Notes under the pieces: generated by a model | Told to the model about the DNA's origin: nothing | Seen by the model: only the letters and a program-made list of their open reading frames with translations | The model's database searches: none | Source: Komagataeibacter oboediens | GTDB lineage: Bacteria; Pseudomonadota; Alphaproteobacteria; Acetobacterales; Acetobacteraceae | DNA length: 42,103 bases | Assembly: GCF_003207815.1 (NCBI RefSeq) | Contig: NZ_NKTX01000022.1 | Span: forward strand, 1 to 42,103 | Direction: 5' to 3' | Shown here: positions 1-8,471 of the stretch, piece by piece | Layout: each line of letters starts with the position of its first letter | How positions within the stretch are numbered: position 1 is the stretch's first letter | Program-made: the position numbers and the translations under genes

Positions 1-76
1 GTTCCGCTTGGAATAATCTTGCCGCCTTGCCTGACACCATTCGATCCATCGGTCTTAGAAAGTGGGCTCACACAGG

Positions 77-1300
77 TCAGTGCCCATAACCGTTGGTATA
101 ATTGGCCAGGCAGGCTTCCCCCCGTCCTTCCGCCAGCACCTGTTCCGTCAGCATCAGGCTGCGGTCAAAACGCCGGGGCAGTCCATCGGCGACATAAACG
201 GTCGCCAGCATGCCGACACCCAGCGCCAGCGCCCCACCGTACCGGAGGACGACGCCACCATCCGCCCCGCCGCCACGGCGGAAGGGCTGTTCGATGTAGC
301 GCCATGACAGCACGGCCGGAAACAGTGATACGATCCCCGCCCCAAGCAGCAGCAGTGGCGCGGGCGGCTGGGGCGAACACACCCAGATGAACGCCATGAG
401 CGGCCAGTGCCACAGGTACCATGAATAGGATATGCGCCCGATCCATATGAATGGCCGCGTGGACAGGATGGCGCGGTTGACAAAGCTGCCATCGGACAGC
501 AGCAGCGCCAGCGTGCCACCGACAGGCAGCAGCGCCGCGATACCCGGAAACGGCGTATGTTCGTCAAATACGAATATGGACAGCCCGATAAGAAAAAGCC
601 CCATCCAACCAATGAAATGATTGACGGGGCGGGGAAAGGACAAAGTATAATTTGATTTTGCCACAGCAAGGAATGTGCCCATGCCCAGTTCCCACGCCCG
701 CGTGGGCAGCAGGTAGAACGCGGCGGCAGGCCACCGGCCCACGCCGATCTGGGCAATGCACAACGACCCGATGCACAGCGCACCAAGCATGCAGAGCACA
801 TAAATCCCCCGCAACTGGCGAAACGCAAGTATCAGCAGGGGAAAGAACAGATAGAACTGTTCCTCCACCCCCAGGGACCACGTCATGAGGAATGGATTGA
901 GGTGCGCATCGGGGGAAAAGTAACTGATCTGTTTCCACAGCAGGACGTTCGACCATCCAAGTAGCGCGCTAATGGCCCCCAGACTGTTCTGACGTAATTC
1001 CGTCGGGCTTGAAAGTAACAGCCCGAGCAGCATGACACAGATGACAGTGAGCATGAGCGCGGGCAGGATACGCCGGGCCCGGCGGGCGTAAAACCCAAGG
1101 AAACTGAATGTGCCCAGGCTGACATCCCTGTAAACGATGCCGCCGATCAGGAAACCGGAAATAACGAAGAATATATCCACCCCGACAAATCCGGACTGCA
1201 CGGGGTAAAGATTGGCATGGAAAAGTACCACGGCGGTGACTGCGATTGCACGTAGTCCATCAATATCGCGCCGGTAATCGGCGTGTAAATTCAGGCTCAT
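77..1300 (-). CDS. Acyltransferase-3 family membrane protein (OafA/YrhL type), possibly truncated
   Basis: A 407-residue polytopic membrane protein. The N-terminus carries the acyltransferase-3 signature RDIDGLRAIAV (residues 11-21) followed by H28, the likely catalytic histidine, and then GVDIFFVISGFLI. About ten hydrophobic segments follow. The family transfers acetyl or other acyl groups to surface polysaccharides or lipids. Many members with this kind of C-terminus continue into a periplasmic SGNH domain of about 250 residues. Here the frame stops soon after the last membrane segment (ending NGYGH), and the remaining 76 bases stay open in another frame, so a frameshifted or naturally short protein are both possible. 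Family assignment is firm; the acceptor is unknown. Confidence 0.85.
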   Translation of the reverse strand: MSLNLHADYRRDIDGLRAIAVTAVVLFHANLYPVQSGFVGVDIFFVISGFLIGGIVYRDVSLGTFSFLGFYARRARRILPALMLTVICVMLLGLLLSSPTELRQNSLGAISALLGWSNVLLWKQISYFSPDAHLNPFLMTWSLGVEEQFYLFFPLLILAFRQLRGIYVLCMLGALCIGSLCIAQIGVGRWPAAAFYLLPTRAWELGMGTFLAVAKSNYTLSFPRPVNHFIGWMGLFLIGLSIFVFDEHTPFPGIAALLPVGGTLALLLSDGSFVNRAILSTRPFIWIGRISYSWYLWHWPLMAFIWVCSPQPPAPLLLLGAGIVSLFPAVLSWRYIEQPFRRGGGADGGVVLRYGGALALGVGMLATVYVADGLPRRFDRSLMLTEQVLAEGRGEACLANYTNGYGH

Positions 1301-1408
1301 GGGATCACCCTACAGAAGCTGCATGACAACAGATTGGGGGTGACCTTGCGATCCCGCACAATTTGTCAACTGTAATAAAATGTAAAATTAACGCTGGTTT
1401 CACCGGGC

Positions 1409-1426
1409 TTGTAAAATTTTTTACAA
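1409..1426. promoter_or_regulatory. Perfect AT-rich inverted repeat in a divergent intergenic region
   Basis: TTGTAAAA and TTTTACAA are separated by TT and form a perfect 8-2-8 palindrome. It lies between the minus-strand acyltransferase gene and the plus-strand esterase gene, in an AT-rich patch with a further TGTAAAAT copy at 1381. It fits an operator for a dimeric regulator; the protein is not identified. Confidence 0.4.
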
Positions 1427-1589
1427 ATAAAAGCCGTGTGTCTGTTTTGCATCAGCCCACGATATGGCGCGGCGGGGCGACACCGACCTGCGGCATCGCG
1501 CGGACCCCACAATCTTATGAAAAGCCTGGCAGGCCCGACCCGCCTAATATGCCCCGACATCTGCCGCAGAAACCGGAGCGTACGACCCC

Positions 1590-2375
1590 ATGCTGCTCAA
1601 TACCATCGAACTTGGTCCTGAAAACGGTGACCTGTCCCTGCCACCTGTTGTATTCCTGCATGGACTGTTCGGGCGGGCGCGCAATTTCGGCTTTTTCCAG
1701 CGCCGCATTGCCGCAACCCGCCGCACGCTGGCGCTGGACCTTCGCAACCACGGGCAGAGCCCACATGGCCCCATGGATTATCCGTCCCTTGCGGCGGATG
1801 TGTGCGAAACACTGGCCACCCATGGCGCATTGCCCGCGACCGTGGTGGGGCATTCAATGGGGGGCAAGACCGCCATGATGCTTGCGCTCAGCTTTCCTGC
1901 AGACGTGCATTCGCTGATGGTAGTGGATATTGCGCCGGGCGAGGGCGGTTTTTCGCAATCCCACCAACTGGCACGGAAGCTTGCGGCACTTCCCCTGCCG
2001 GATTTCCTTGACCGGGCAGGGGCGGAATCATGGCTGGGTCAGGTCATTTCTGAAAAGCCCGTGCGTGACCTCATGCTGATGAACCTGGAACTGGGGGAAA
2101 AGCCACACTGGACGATCGGGCTGAAGGACATAGCGGCCGCGATGCCAGCGATTATCGGCTGGCCTGACGTGCTGCCCGGCGTTCACTATGACGGGCCAAC
2201 CCTGTTTGTGGCCGGGGGACGCTCCCATTATATCCAGCCGGACAACTATCCTGCCATGCGCAGGCTTTTTCCGCATTATCGACTGGACGTCATACCGGAT
2301 GCAGGACATTGGGTGCATGCGCAGGCGCCACAGGCGTTTCTGGAGACGCTGGAGTATTTCCTGCACGTTGCCTGA
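1590..2375 (+). CDS. Alpha/beta hydrolase, YbfF/ABHD11-type esterase
   Basis: A 261-residue cytoplasmic serine hydrolase of normal length for the family. The oxyanion-hole motif HGLFG lies at residues 24-28, the nucleophile elbow G-H-S-M-G-G places the serine at 89, and the histidine is H240 in the GHWVHAQ motif. VVDIAPG at 111-117 holds the probable acid D113, as in YbfF-like enzymes. Members hydrolyse short acyl esters and acyl-CoA thioesters; the natural substrate is not evident. The ATG at 1590 starts directly at the conserved N-terminus. It is convergent with a small lipoprotein gene that ends 21 bases further on. Confidence 0.88.
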   Translation: MLLNTIELGPENGDLSLPPVVFLHGLFGRARNFGFFQRRIAATRRTLALDLRNHGQSPHGPMDYPSLAADVCETLATHGALPATVVGHSMGGKTAMMLALSFPADVHSLMVVDIAPGEGGFSQSHQLARKLAALPLPDFLDRAGAESWLGQVISEKPVRDLMLMNLELGEKPHWTIGLKDIAAAMPAIIGWPDVLPGVHYDGPTLFVAGGRSHYIQPDNYPAMRRLFPHYRLDVIPDAGHWVHAQAPQAFLETLEYFLHVA

Positions 2376-2396
2376 TGGCGCGACGTTTACTGGTGG

Positions 2397-2555
2397 TCAG
2401 TGGTCGGTATGGGGACCGCGGCTCCAGTGCTGGTGGGGGTTGCGGTAATCATCCGCCAGGTTCTGGTCGGTGTCGGGACGATCATGGGCATGGTGGTGAC
2501 ATCCCGCGACTGACAGGATGACAAGGGTGGCGAAAATCCTGCTGGCGTGACGCAT
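2397..2555 (-). CDS. Small His-rich lipoprotein, 52 residues
   Basis: A short gene encoding a type II signal peptide, MRHASRIFATLVILSVAGC, with lipobox L-S-V-A-G-C. Immediately after the lipid-modified cysteine come HHHAH and then a hydrophilic tail rich in Asp, Asn and His, ending HTDH. A strong ribosome binding site, GGGAGG, sits 7 bases upstream of this ATG, which fixes the start and argues that the gene is real. The mature peptide would have only about 34 residues anchored to a membrane. Clustered histidines suggest metal binding, but that is inference; I recognise no family. Confidence 0.6.
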   Translation of the reverse strand: MRHASRIFATLVILSVAGCHHHAHDRPDTDQNLADDYRNPHQHWSRGPHTDH

Positions 2556-2900
2556 CTGTGGCCTCCCGTATTGGTGCGGGCTGAACGTGCATGGCACGGG
2601 AAAGTTCAGGGGCCTGTATATTTAGGCTGTCTGAAATTTCTATCCGGGAAAATCCAGAAATTATAAGTAAGATTCGGAAGTCGTTGCCTTGACATACATG
2701 AAATCCGAGAGCGTGTTCCCTCGTATCATGTAAAAAATTAAGTTCAGTTGATGATGTGTTTTTAATACCCTGCCGCAATTAAATAGATCACTAACAAGAC
2801 ATTACGGAGATTGATAATACCCGCAATGGCTGATCAGAAGATATGGATTCCAGAATTTGCGCGACCTGCCCGCATGCACGCGGGCAGGAACGTGTCGGGG
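2556..2900. other. Intergenic region without a recognised gene
   Basis: About 345 bases between two minus-strand genes. The part from 2610 to 2830 is AT-rich and probably carries the promoter of the small lipoprotein gene. The part near 2865-2888 holds a hairpin downstream of the methyltransferase gene. No convincing coding sequence with a ribosome binding site was seen. Confidence 0.5.
2865..2888 (-). terminator. Hairpin downstream of the thiopurine methyltransferase gene
   Basis: CCTGCCCGC (2865-2873) and GCGGGCAGG (2880-2888) form a perfect 9-bp GC-rich stem with a 6-base loop, 12 bases after the stop codon of the minus-strand methyltransferase gene. There is no clear U-tract after it, so it may be a weak terminator or a 3'-end stabilising structure. 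Confidence 0.45.
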
Positions 2901-3560
2901 CTACGCTTTTGTGCGCATACCGTCACGCGGCATCATGATCCATACGCTTTCCACCGCCGGGCAGACGCCCTTCAGGCCGCCCGGTATGGGTTGACGGGCT
3001 ATGCAGGTCAGGCTGAACGTCTGGGCATAATAGTGCCGTAGCGCCTGTTCATCGACGCAAAATGGTGGGCCCGCCTTGCGGGACTGGTCATATTCCATGC
3101 AGACCACAAGTTCTGGGGCGGCTCGGGTAATGGACACCAGATGCACGGCGTATTGCGCGCGGACGAGGGCAGGCAGGGCAATCAGCGCCGCGCGGTCGTA
3201 TACGGCATCGACCGGCCCCAGTTCTTCACGCGTCAGGTCGAAGATATTGCCGACGAAAATACATAGCCCCGCAGCCTCAAACCGCTGCAGCTGCCCGACG
3301 GTGGAGATGCGCGGCGTCAGATCAAGTTCGGCAAAAAGCTGTGTGACGGCAATGGGACTCAGTTCAATGCCGACCACCTGATACCCGCGTTCCAGCAGCC
3401 AGTGGATATCTCGGCTTTTCCCACATAACGGCACAAAGACCCGTGCCCGCGCAGGCAGATGCAGTGCCGCGAAATGATTGGTCAGCAGCGGGTTGGGTTG
3501 TGGTTCGTGAAAACCGATTTCGTTGCGCTGCCATTTGGCATGCCAGAAGGCTTCATCCAT
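2901..3560 (-). CDS. tpm: Thiopurine S-methyltransferase (TPMT family)
   Basis: A 219-residue SAM-dependent methyltransferase. The N-terminus MDEAFWHAKWQRNEIGFHEP is the family signature and decides the start at 3560; the frame is open further upstream but without family similarity or a ribosome binding site. The SAM-binding motif VFVPLCGKSRD follows, then VVGIELSPIAV, DLTREELGPVDAVYDRAAL and the C-terminal VESVWIM. Bacterial members methylate thiopurines and also selenium and tellurium oxyanions, so the physiological role may be metalloid detoxification. It stands alone, with a hairpin after its stop. Confidence 0.9.
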   Translation of the reverse strand: MDEAFWHAKWQRNEIGFHEPQPNPLLTNHFAALHLPARARVFVPLCGKSRDIHWLLERGYQVVGIELSPIAVTQLFAELDLTPRISTVGQLQRFEAAGLCIFVGNIFDLTREELGPVDAVYDRAALIALPALVRAQYAVHLVSITRAAPELVVCMEYDQSRKAGPPFCVDEQALRHYYAQTFSLTCIARQPIPGGLKGVCPAVESVWIMMPRDGMRTKA

Positions 3561-3724
3561 CGCGTTGTATTTCCATTTCCCTGTGCCCGCGTCCTGTCCA
3601 GACTGGCGCGGCCACGATACCGGCATTGGCAACGCAGCGAAAGGTGGGGGATGACCGGGCCCGGTCGCCTGCCGGGCGGGTTGTGCCAGACGGGGAATAA
3701 TGATTTCTGGGGCCCGTCAACCCT

Positions 3725-4810
3725 GTGTTCGAAGCTGATGGATCGGTGCGGATATACAAGAAAAATATTTGGTATCGGTTCTGCAGTATATTTCTGGCCA
3801 CAATCGGGGCTGCTGGCGGGGGTCTTTATCTGTTCGTGGTAATGGTTGACCCATGGGGTGGACTGCCGCTGTCGTTGCCTCTGCACCGGTGGCCGGTCAC
3901 GGGCAATGTGCGGTTCACCATGCCCATGCTGGCGCGCGACGGGCGTTTTGATTCCGTCATGCTGGGGACATCCACGGGCCGGTTGATGCAGCCGGCGGTG
4001 CTGGACGGCCGGCTCAACGCGCATTTCCTGAACATGTCGATGAACAATGCCCAGCCGCATGAACAGTATCGCCTGCTGCGTGAATTCCTGCGCCACCATC
4101 CGGACCCGAAGGTCATGATGGTGGACATTGACCGTTCATGGTGCCTGTATGGTCCCAAGCAGGTTCCCCTGAACCCCGAACCGTGGCCTGACTGGATGTA
4201 TCGGGGGACGCCATGGATGGGTTACCTGCAGATGGCCAACCTGTATGCGCTGCAGGAAGCGGCCAACCAGTTCATGCTGCAGATCGGCCTGCGCCATGAC
4301 CATTACGGGGCCGATGGCTACACCAGCTTCGTCGGTGCGGACAGTACCTATACCCGTGCGCGCGCCGACAGGCTGTTTGTGCACTGGGGACCGGACCACA
4401 TGCGTCCGCCATCGGGTGGTGTCGCAGCCGCCCCCGTCATGCAGGCATACCTGCCGCTGGTCCTGCATGCCGTGCCCGACACCACATTGCGCATTGTCTG
4501 GTTCCCGCCGGTACAGGCCATACGGCATAACCCGCAGGGGTCGATGTATGACAGCATGTTCGCCGCCTGCCACCGTTATGTGGCGTCCTTGGCGGGACAT
4601 ATGCCCAATACGCTGGTGATCGATTTCGATATTCCCGGCCCGATTGTCGATAACCGTGACATGTTCTGGGACCCGATCCATTACCGGCTCATGACGGCGG
4701 ACCGCATCATGGGTGATATTATCGCGGCCGTTCATGACCGGACGCAGCCATCGCCGGATTATGTCGTCATTCCGCCCCCTGATCCGGTCAGGCCTGCTCC
4801 CGTTCATTAA
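3725..4810 (+). CDS. Membrane-anchored SGNH/DltD-like protein
   Basis: A 361-residue protein with one N-terminal membrane segment (about residues 16-41) and an extracytoplasmic domain. LGTSTGR near residue 80 sits where SGNH hydrolases carry the nucleophile block (here the candidate is Ser in GTST). NMSMNNAQPHEQYRLLREFL and VMMVDIDRSWC follow the Rossmann-like pattern of DltD/AlgJ-type proteins. DPIHYR near residue 319 supplies a candidate Asp-His pair. Such proteins often act with membrane acyltransferases on cell-surface polysaccharides. The start is uncertain: GTG at 3725 gives the longest frame and GTG at 3746 is also possible; neither has a strong ribosome binding site. Family placement is by pattern only. 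Confidence 0.6.
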   Translation: MFEADGSVRIYKKNIWYRFCSIFLATIGAAGGGLYLFVVMVDPWGGLPLSLPLHRWPVTGNVRFTMPMLARDGRFDSVMLGTSTGRLMQPAVLDGRLNAHFLNMSMNNAQPHEQYRLLREFLRHHPDPKVMMVDIDRSWCLYGPKQVPLNPEPWPDWMYRGTPWMGYLQMANLYALQEAANQFMLQIGLRHDHYGADGYTSFVGADSTYTRARADRLFVHWGPDHMRPPSGGVAAAPVMQAYLPLVLHAVPDTTLRIVWFPPVQAIRHNPQGSMYDSMFAACHRYVASLAGHMPNTLVIDFDIPGPIVDNRDMFWDPIHYRLMTADRIMGDIIAAVHDRTQPSPDYVVIPPPDPVRPAPVH

Positions 4811-4942
4811 AGGGGCGACATCCTGTTTTATCGTGATATTTAAAACAGGTAACCCGGCAGCATATCAGGCCGTCCCATCCGGTTTGGGTGGCGGCTTCTT
4901 TTGCATCCATAACTATATGTCCTTTGGCTACAGGCAGTGCAG

Positions 4943-5884
4943 ATGAACATGTCTTTCCTTACATCGGGTATGATGCTGGCCTTTGCCGCGTTTTCCTCGT
5001 TTTCGATCAGTGATGCGTATTCCAAGCTGCTGGCCGGTCAGCTTGACCCCTTCGAGGTCGCTTTTTCGGGCGGAATATTCGGTTTCCTGATCATTCCATT
5101 CATCCGCAGGCCGGACGAATCCTACCGTGACATTTTCTCCCCCCAGCGACCGGGCATGTGGCTGGTGCGGGCGGTCGCCACCTTTGCCTCCACCGCCGCC
5201 AGTGTCGAAGCCTTCATGCTGCTGCCGATGCCCGAGGCGCTTTCGCTCATGTTTCTCATGCCGTTTTTCGTGACGGTCCTGTCGGTCACGCTGCTGCATG
5301 AAAAGGTGTCCGGCTGGGCATGGCTGTCCGTTATTCTGGGTTTCATCGGTGTGCTGATTGTGCTGCGGCCGGGCATGCGGGAGCTGCATCTGGGGCATCT
5401 GTGCGCGGTGATCGCGGCGGTGGCCAATGCTGTGGGGGTCATTGCCTACCGGCTGGCGGGCAATGATACGCCGCGGCTGTCGCTGTTCGGGTCCAGCCTG
5501 TTTGGCCCGCTGGTGGGCGATGGCCTGCTTATGCTGGCGCATGCGCACTGGCCGCATGGGCTGAAGACCTGGCTGTTCCTGTTCGGTTACGGGTTTCTGG
5601 CGGCGCTGGGGCAGTTGCTGATGATGATGGCGACAGCCCGCGCACCGGCCAACCGGGTTGCCCTGCCGCAGTACAGCCAGATGTTATGGGCCGTGGCGTT
5701 CAGCTACTTCCTGTTTCACCAGCCGCTGGATAACTGGACGATTGCGGGCATTATCGTCGTGACCCTGTCGGGCATGCTGAACTGGATCCGACAGCGTATC
5801 AGCTTTGAACGCCTTGCCATGCGGGAAAGGCGGGAGCGGCGGCGGCATCTGCACGATCCGCAGGCATCGACAGGACGGGGGTGA
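4943..5884 (+). CDS. EamA/DMT-superfamily transporter
   Basis: A 313-residue protein with about ten membrane helices arranged as two EamA repeats, the usual drug/metabolite transporter layout. The first repeat covers roughly residues 5-140 and contains SVEAFMLLPMPEALSLMFLMPFF; the second covers about 150-280 and ends in GIIVVTLSGMLNWIRQ. A basic tail (RERRERRR) follows on the cytoplasmic side. The ATG at 4943 is preferred because AGG lies 8 bases upstream; a GTG at 4937 is in frame. The family mostly exports amino acids, nucleosides or small metabolites; the substrate cannot be told from sequence. Confidence 0.85.
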   Translation: MNMSFLTSGMMLAFAAFSSFSISDAYSKLLAGQLDPFEVAFSGGIFGFLIIPFIRRPDESYRDIFSPQRPGMWLVRAVATFASTAASVEAFMLLPMPEALSLMFLMPFFVTVLSVTLLHEKVSGWAWLSVILGFIGVLIVLRPGMRELHLGHLCAVIAAVANAVGVIAYRLAGNDTPRLSLFGSSLFGPLVGDGLLMLAHAHWPHGLKTWLFLFGYGFLAALGQLLMMMATARAPANRVALPQYSQMLWAVAFSYFLFHQPLDNWTIAGIIVVTLSGMLNWIRQRISFERLAMRERRERRRHLHDPQASTGRG

Positions 5885-5952
5885 GCGCCGCCGTAAAACC
5901 ACATGGCCCGTGCGGGGTCAGGCGCGCATGATGGCCATCGCCGGGCACGCGG

Positions 5953-6543
5953 TCAGTCAGGCCACGCCCGCACCATCGGTCCCTGCGCCCCCATGACCGG
6001 GTCAGAACGGGGAAAGGGCAGGGACGCCAGCCTTGCCCGCTGCACGCCATCGGGGGCGCTGCGCACGATGTCGAAATCCTGTCCCGGCGGATACGCGCCC
6101 ACCACCGCGAAATCAGCACTGCCGGACAGCTTCATATGTCCCGTTCCGGCGGGAAGCAGGACAATGTCCCCGGCCAAGACATCAACCACCCGCGCATCCG
6201 GCCCACCCAGCATCAGCCGGGCCTGACCGCCATAAAAGCCCAGAACCTCGTGCCCCATGGTGTGGTAATGGTGGAAGGAATAGACACCGTTGCGCCATTG
6301 CGGCGGCCAGCCATTATGCTGGAACATCGCTTCGAACACGGCTGCAGGGTCGTCGCCGGAAGGGGGCAGGACGTTGCGGTAGATGATGACCGGCAGCTTC
6401 GGGTTGTTGGGAACCCAGCCATTGGCCCGCAGGACAAAGCTTTCGGTCCGCGCTGGTGTCGCCCCGGCAGCCTGCACACGGCCTGCGCCAAGTGAAAGGC
6501 CCAGCCCGGCAAGGATGGAATTGAACGAACGTCGTTCCATCAT
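5953..6543 (-). CDS. Secreted cupin protein, YjlB type
   Basis: A 196-residue protein with an N-terminal export signal (MMERRSFNSILAGLGLSLGA, with two arginines that could serve Tat or Sec). The mature part matches the YjlB-like cupin family: NNPKLPVIIYRNVL near residue 45, then a WRNGVYSFHHYHTMGHE metal-binding motif near residues 83-99, and the second cupin motif LPAGTGHM near 130. The histidines and glutamate are those that bind a divalent metal in cupins. The enzymatic activity of the family is not established to my knowledge. A GGGGGAG ribosome binding site lies just upstream of two adjacent ATG codons. It is convergent with the EamA gene. Confidence 0.78.
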   Translation of the reverse strand: MMERRSFNSILAGLGLSLGAGRVQAAGATPARTESFVLRANGWVPNNPKLPVIIYRNVLPPSGDDPAAVFEAMFQHNGWPPQWRNGVYSFHHYHTMGHEVLGFYGGQARLMLGGPDARVVDVLAGDIVLLPAGTGHMKLSGSADFAVVGAYPPGQDFDIVRSAPDGVQRARLASLPFPRSDPVMGAQGPMVRAWPD

Positions 6544-6717
6544 GTTGCTCCCCCAAATATCAACGTCCCATGGTTGGTCGGACGGGATGGATGACGGATA
6601 TGACCCGCAGGTGCACTATAGCCGGTTCATGCCTCCGTTTCATTGCGTCACTGTTCAAGATACCGTCGTGCCGTCTGCCCTATGGGGCCAGGGTGGCATG
6701 AAACTGAAAGGATTAAG

Positions 6718-7305
6718 ATGATCATACTTTACGGCATGCCGTTATCGGGCCATGTGCATCGCGTCCGGCTGCTGCTGTCCATGCTGGACCTTGAATACCG
6801 CTTCGAGGTCGTGGGTGCATCCGCGCCCGAACTGCTGCGCCTGAATCCGCTGGGGCAGGTTCCGGTCCTGCGTGATGGGGACCTGGTGCTGGCGGACAGC
6901 AACGCCATTCTTGTGTATCTGGCGAAAGCCTATGGTGCCGGCACGCACTGGCTGCCGGATGATGCGGTCGGCGCGGCACATGTGCAGCGGTGGCTGTCGA
7001 TTGCGGCGGGTGAACTGCGGCAGGGACCGGCAGCAGCCCGCATGGTAGCGTTGTTTGGCAAGGCAGGCGAACCGGCGGATGCACGCGCGCGGGCGGCAGG
7101 ACTGCTGACCTTCATGGATCGCTGGCTGGATGGCCGTGCGTATCTGGCGGCAGCCTGCCCCACGCTGGCCGATCTTGCCTGTTATGGATACACCGCCCAT
7201 GCCCCGGAAGGGAGCGTTTCCCTTGAACCCTACCCGCATGTCAGGGCATGGCTGGAACGGATCGAGGCATTGCCGCGCTTTGTGCCCCTGCCGTGGTGGG
7301 ACTGA
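6718..7305 (+). CDS. Glutathione S-transferase family protein
   Basis: A 195-residue protein of usual length. The thioredoxin-like domain (residues 1-78) starts MIILYGMPLSGHVHRVRLLL and contains NPLGQVPVL and the glutathione-binding ADSNAILVYL. The helical domain follows and ends with the typical YPHVRAWLERIEALPRF. The start at 6718 is chosen because the domain begins there and AAAGG lies about 7 bases upstream; the frame is open further upstream without similarity. The likely role is glutathione-dependent detoxification; the electrophile is unknown. It is convergent with the Crp/Fnr gene. Confidence 0.88.
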   Translation: MIILYGMPLSGHVHRVRLLLSMLDLEYRFEVVGASAPELLRLNPLGQVPVLRDGDLVLADSNAILVYLAKAYGAGTHWLPDDAVGAAHVQRWLSIAAGELRQGPAAARMVALFGKAGEPADARARAAGLLTFMDRWLDGRAYLAAACPTLADLACYGYTAHAPEGSVSLEPYPHVRAWLERIEALPRFVPLPWWD

Positions 7306-7362
7306 TACATTGCAGACCGTATCGCGCGACCGTCCCGCAGCCTGATGGCCGGGACAGGGTGT

Positions 7363-8004
7363 TCAGACGAAGGCTCCGATCCTGTCGCGGTCGATTTTTA
7401 TCCGCTGGGAGGACAGTCGCTGGATCAGGCCCATATCCTCCAGTTCCTTCAGGGTGCGGCTGGTGGTCTCGATGGCAAAGCCCAGATAGTCGGCAATATC
7501 CTTACGGTCCATGGCCAGTGTCAGGATATTGGACTGCCGGTCAAAAAAATCCTTCTGCCGGGTGCATTCCAGCAGGAATCCCGCCAGCCTTTTGATCACA
7601 AGCGGACAGGTCGCCAGCAGCAGGTGGCGCTCTGCCGTTTTGGCGTAGTCCAGTGCCTGCTGTAAGAACAGCGCCTGGATGCGGGGATACACCTCCACCA
7701 GTCCTTTCAGCGCGGAACACGAAATCTGGAACAGGTAGGTGTCCACCAGCGTGATGGCGGACGTGTGGTACAGCCCATCTTCCAGCGTGCCAAACATATC
7801 ATCCGCCCATAAAAAGGCAAAAATCTGGTTGCGTCCGTCTTTCATATGATGTTCCAGACGCACGGCGCCGGAACGGATACGATAGATGTGATTTCCCGGT
7901 TCACCCTGTGTGTAGACACGGCGCTTTGCCGGCCGGTGTATCCGGGTCGAGATCGCATTCAGCGCCTCGCGTTCCGCATCGGTCAGTTTGAAACTACTGA
8001 ACAT
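7363..8004 (-). CDS. Crp/Fnr-family transcription regulator without FNR-type iron-sulfur cysteines
   Basis: A 213-residue regulator. The cyclic-nucleotide-binding-like beta-roll covers about residues 20-120 (QGEPGNHIYRIRSGAVRLEHHMKDGRNQI). The C-terminal winged helix contains DRKDIADYLGFAIETTSRTLKELEDMGLI; E-T-T-S-R in the recognition helix resembles the Fnr/FixK group, which reads TTGAT-N4-ATCAA sites. The N-terminal cysteine cluster of true Fnr is absent, so direct oxygen sensing by an FNR-type 4Fe-4S cluster is unlikely, as in FixK. The start at 8004 is preferred by family alignment; ATG at 8034 is in frame and neither has a strong ribosome binding site. Confidence 0.85.
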   Translation of the reverse strand: MFSSFKLTDAEREALNAISTRIHRPAKRRVYTQGEPGNHIYRIRSGAVRLEHHMKDGRNQIFAFLWADDMFGTLEDGLYHTSAITLVDTYLFQISCSALKGLVEVYPRIQALFLQQALDYAKTAERHLLLATCPLVIKRLAGFLLECTRQKDFFDRQSNILTLAMDRKDIADYLGFAIETTSRTLKELEDMGLIQRLSSQRIKIDRDRIGAFV

Positions 8005-8471
8005 TATGACAATCGGTTTCTCTATCGTAATCATTCATGACGTAGTGGCCATAGGGGGTCCACGCGCACCACGCTGTTGAACCGATCCATCTCCGCTGAA
8101 CCAAGCGGGGAACAGACTGGTTAGCATGAATTATATATACGATACTGTTTCGTATCGAAATATGCATATAAATGCCCGATGCCGGGAACGCGCCGCCTGA
8201 ACAGGGGGGCGGATGGCATGAAATCCGTAAAGAACCGGACGGTTTCCCGTGCTGGCATCCTCTCGCAGCATATGTCTGGCGCCAGACCTGCGGTATGTTG
8301 TGGGGCCCGTTCGGCGGAAAACACAGCATAAGCCTGTTTTATGGCGAGGGTAGGGCAAAGTGGCGGCAGGCACATGCCGGTCCGACCTTACCGACGGGTG
8401 CGGGCATGCCCCGCAGCAGGTCGGAAACCCGGCATCGCCCTACCGGGATAACGATTTCGTTCAGGCGGCCA
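8005..8471. other. Intergenic region upstream of the Crp/Fnr gene with a palindrome at 8140-8157
   Basis: About 470 bases with no recognised gene. CGATAC (8140-8145) and GTATCG (8152-8157) are exact inverted repeats with a 6-base spacer, inside an AT-rich stretch (8131-8175) that is the likely promoter of the Crp/Fnr gene. It does not match the Fnr consensus, so the cognate regulator is unknown. Confidence 0.45.
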
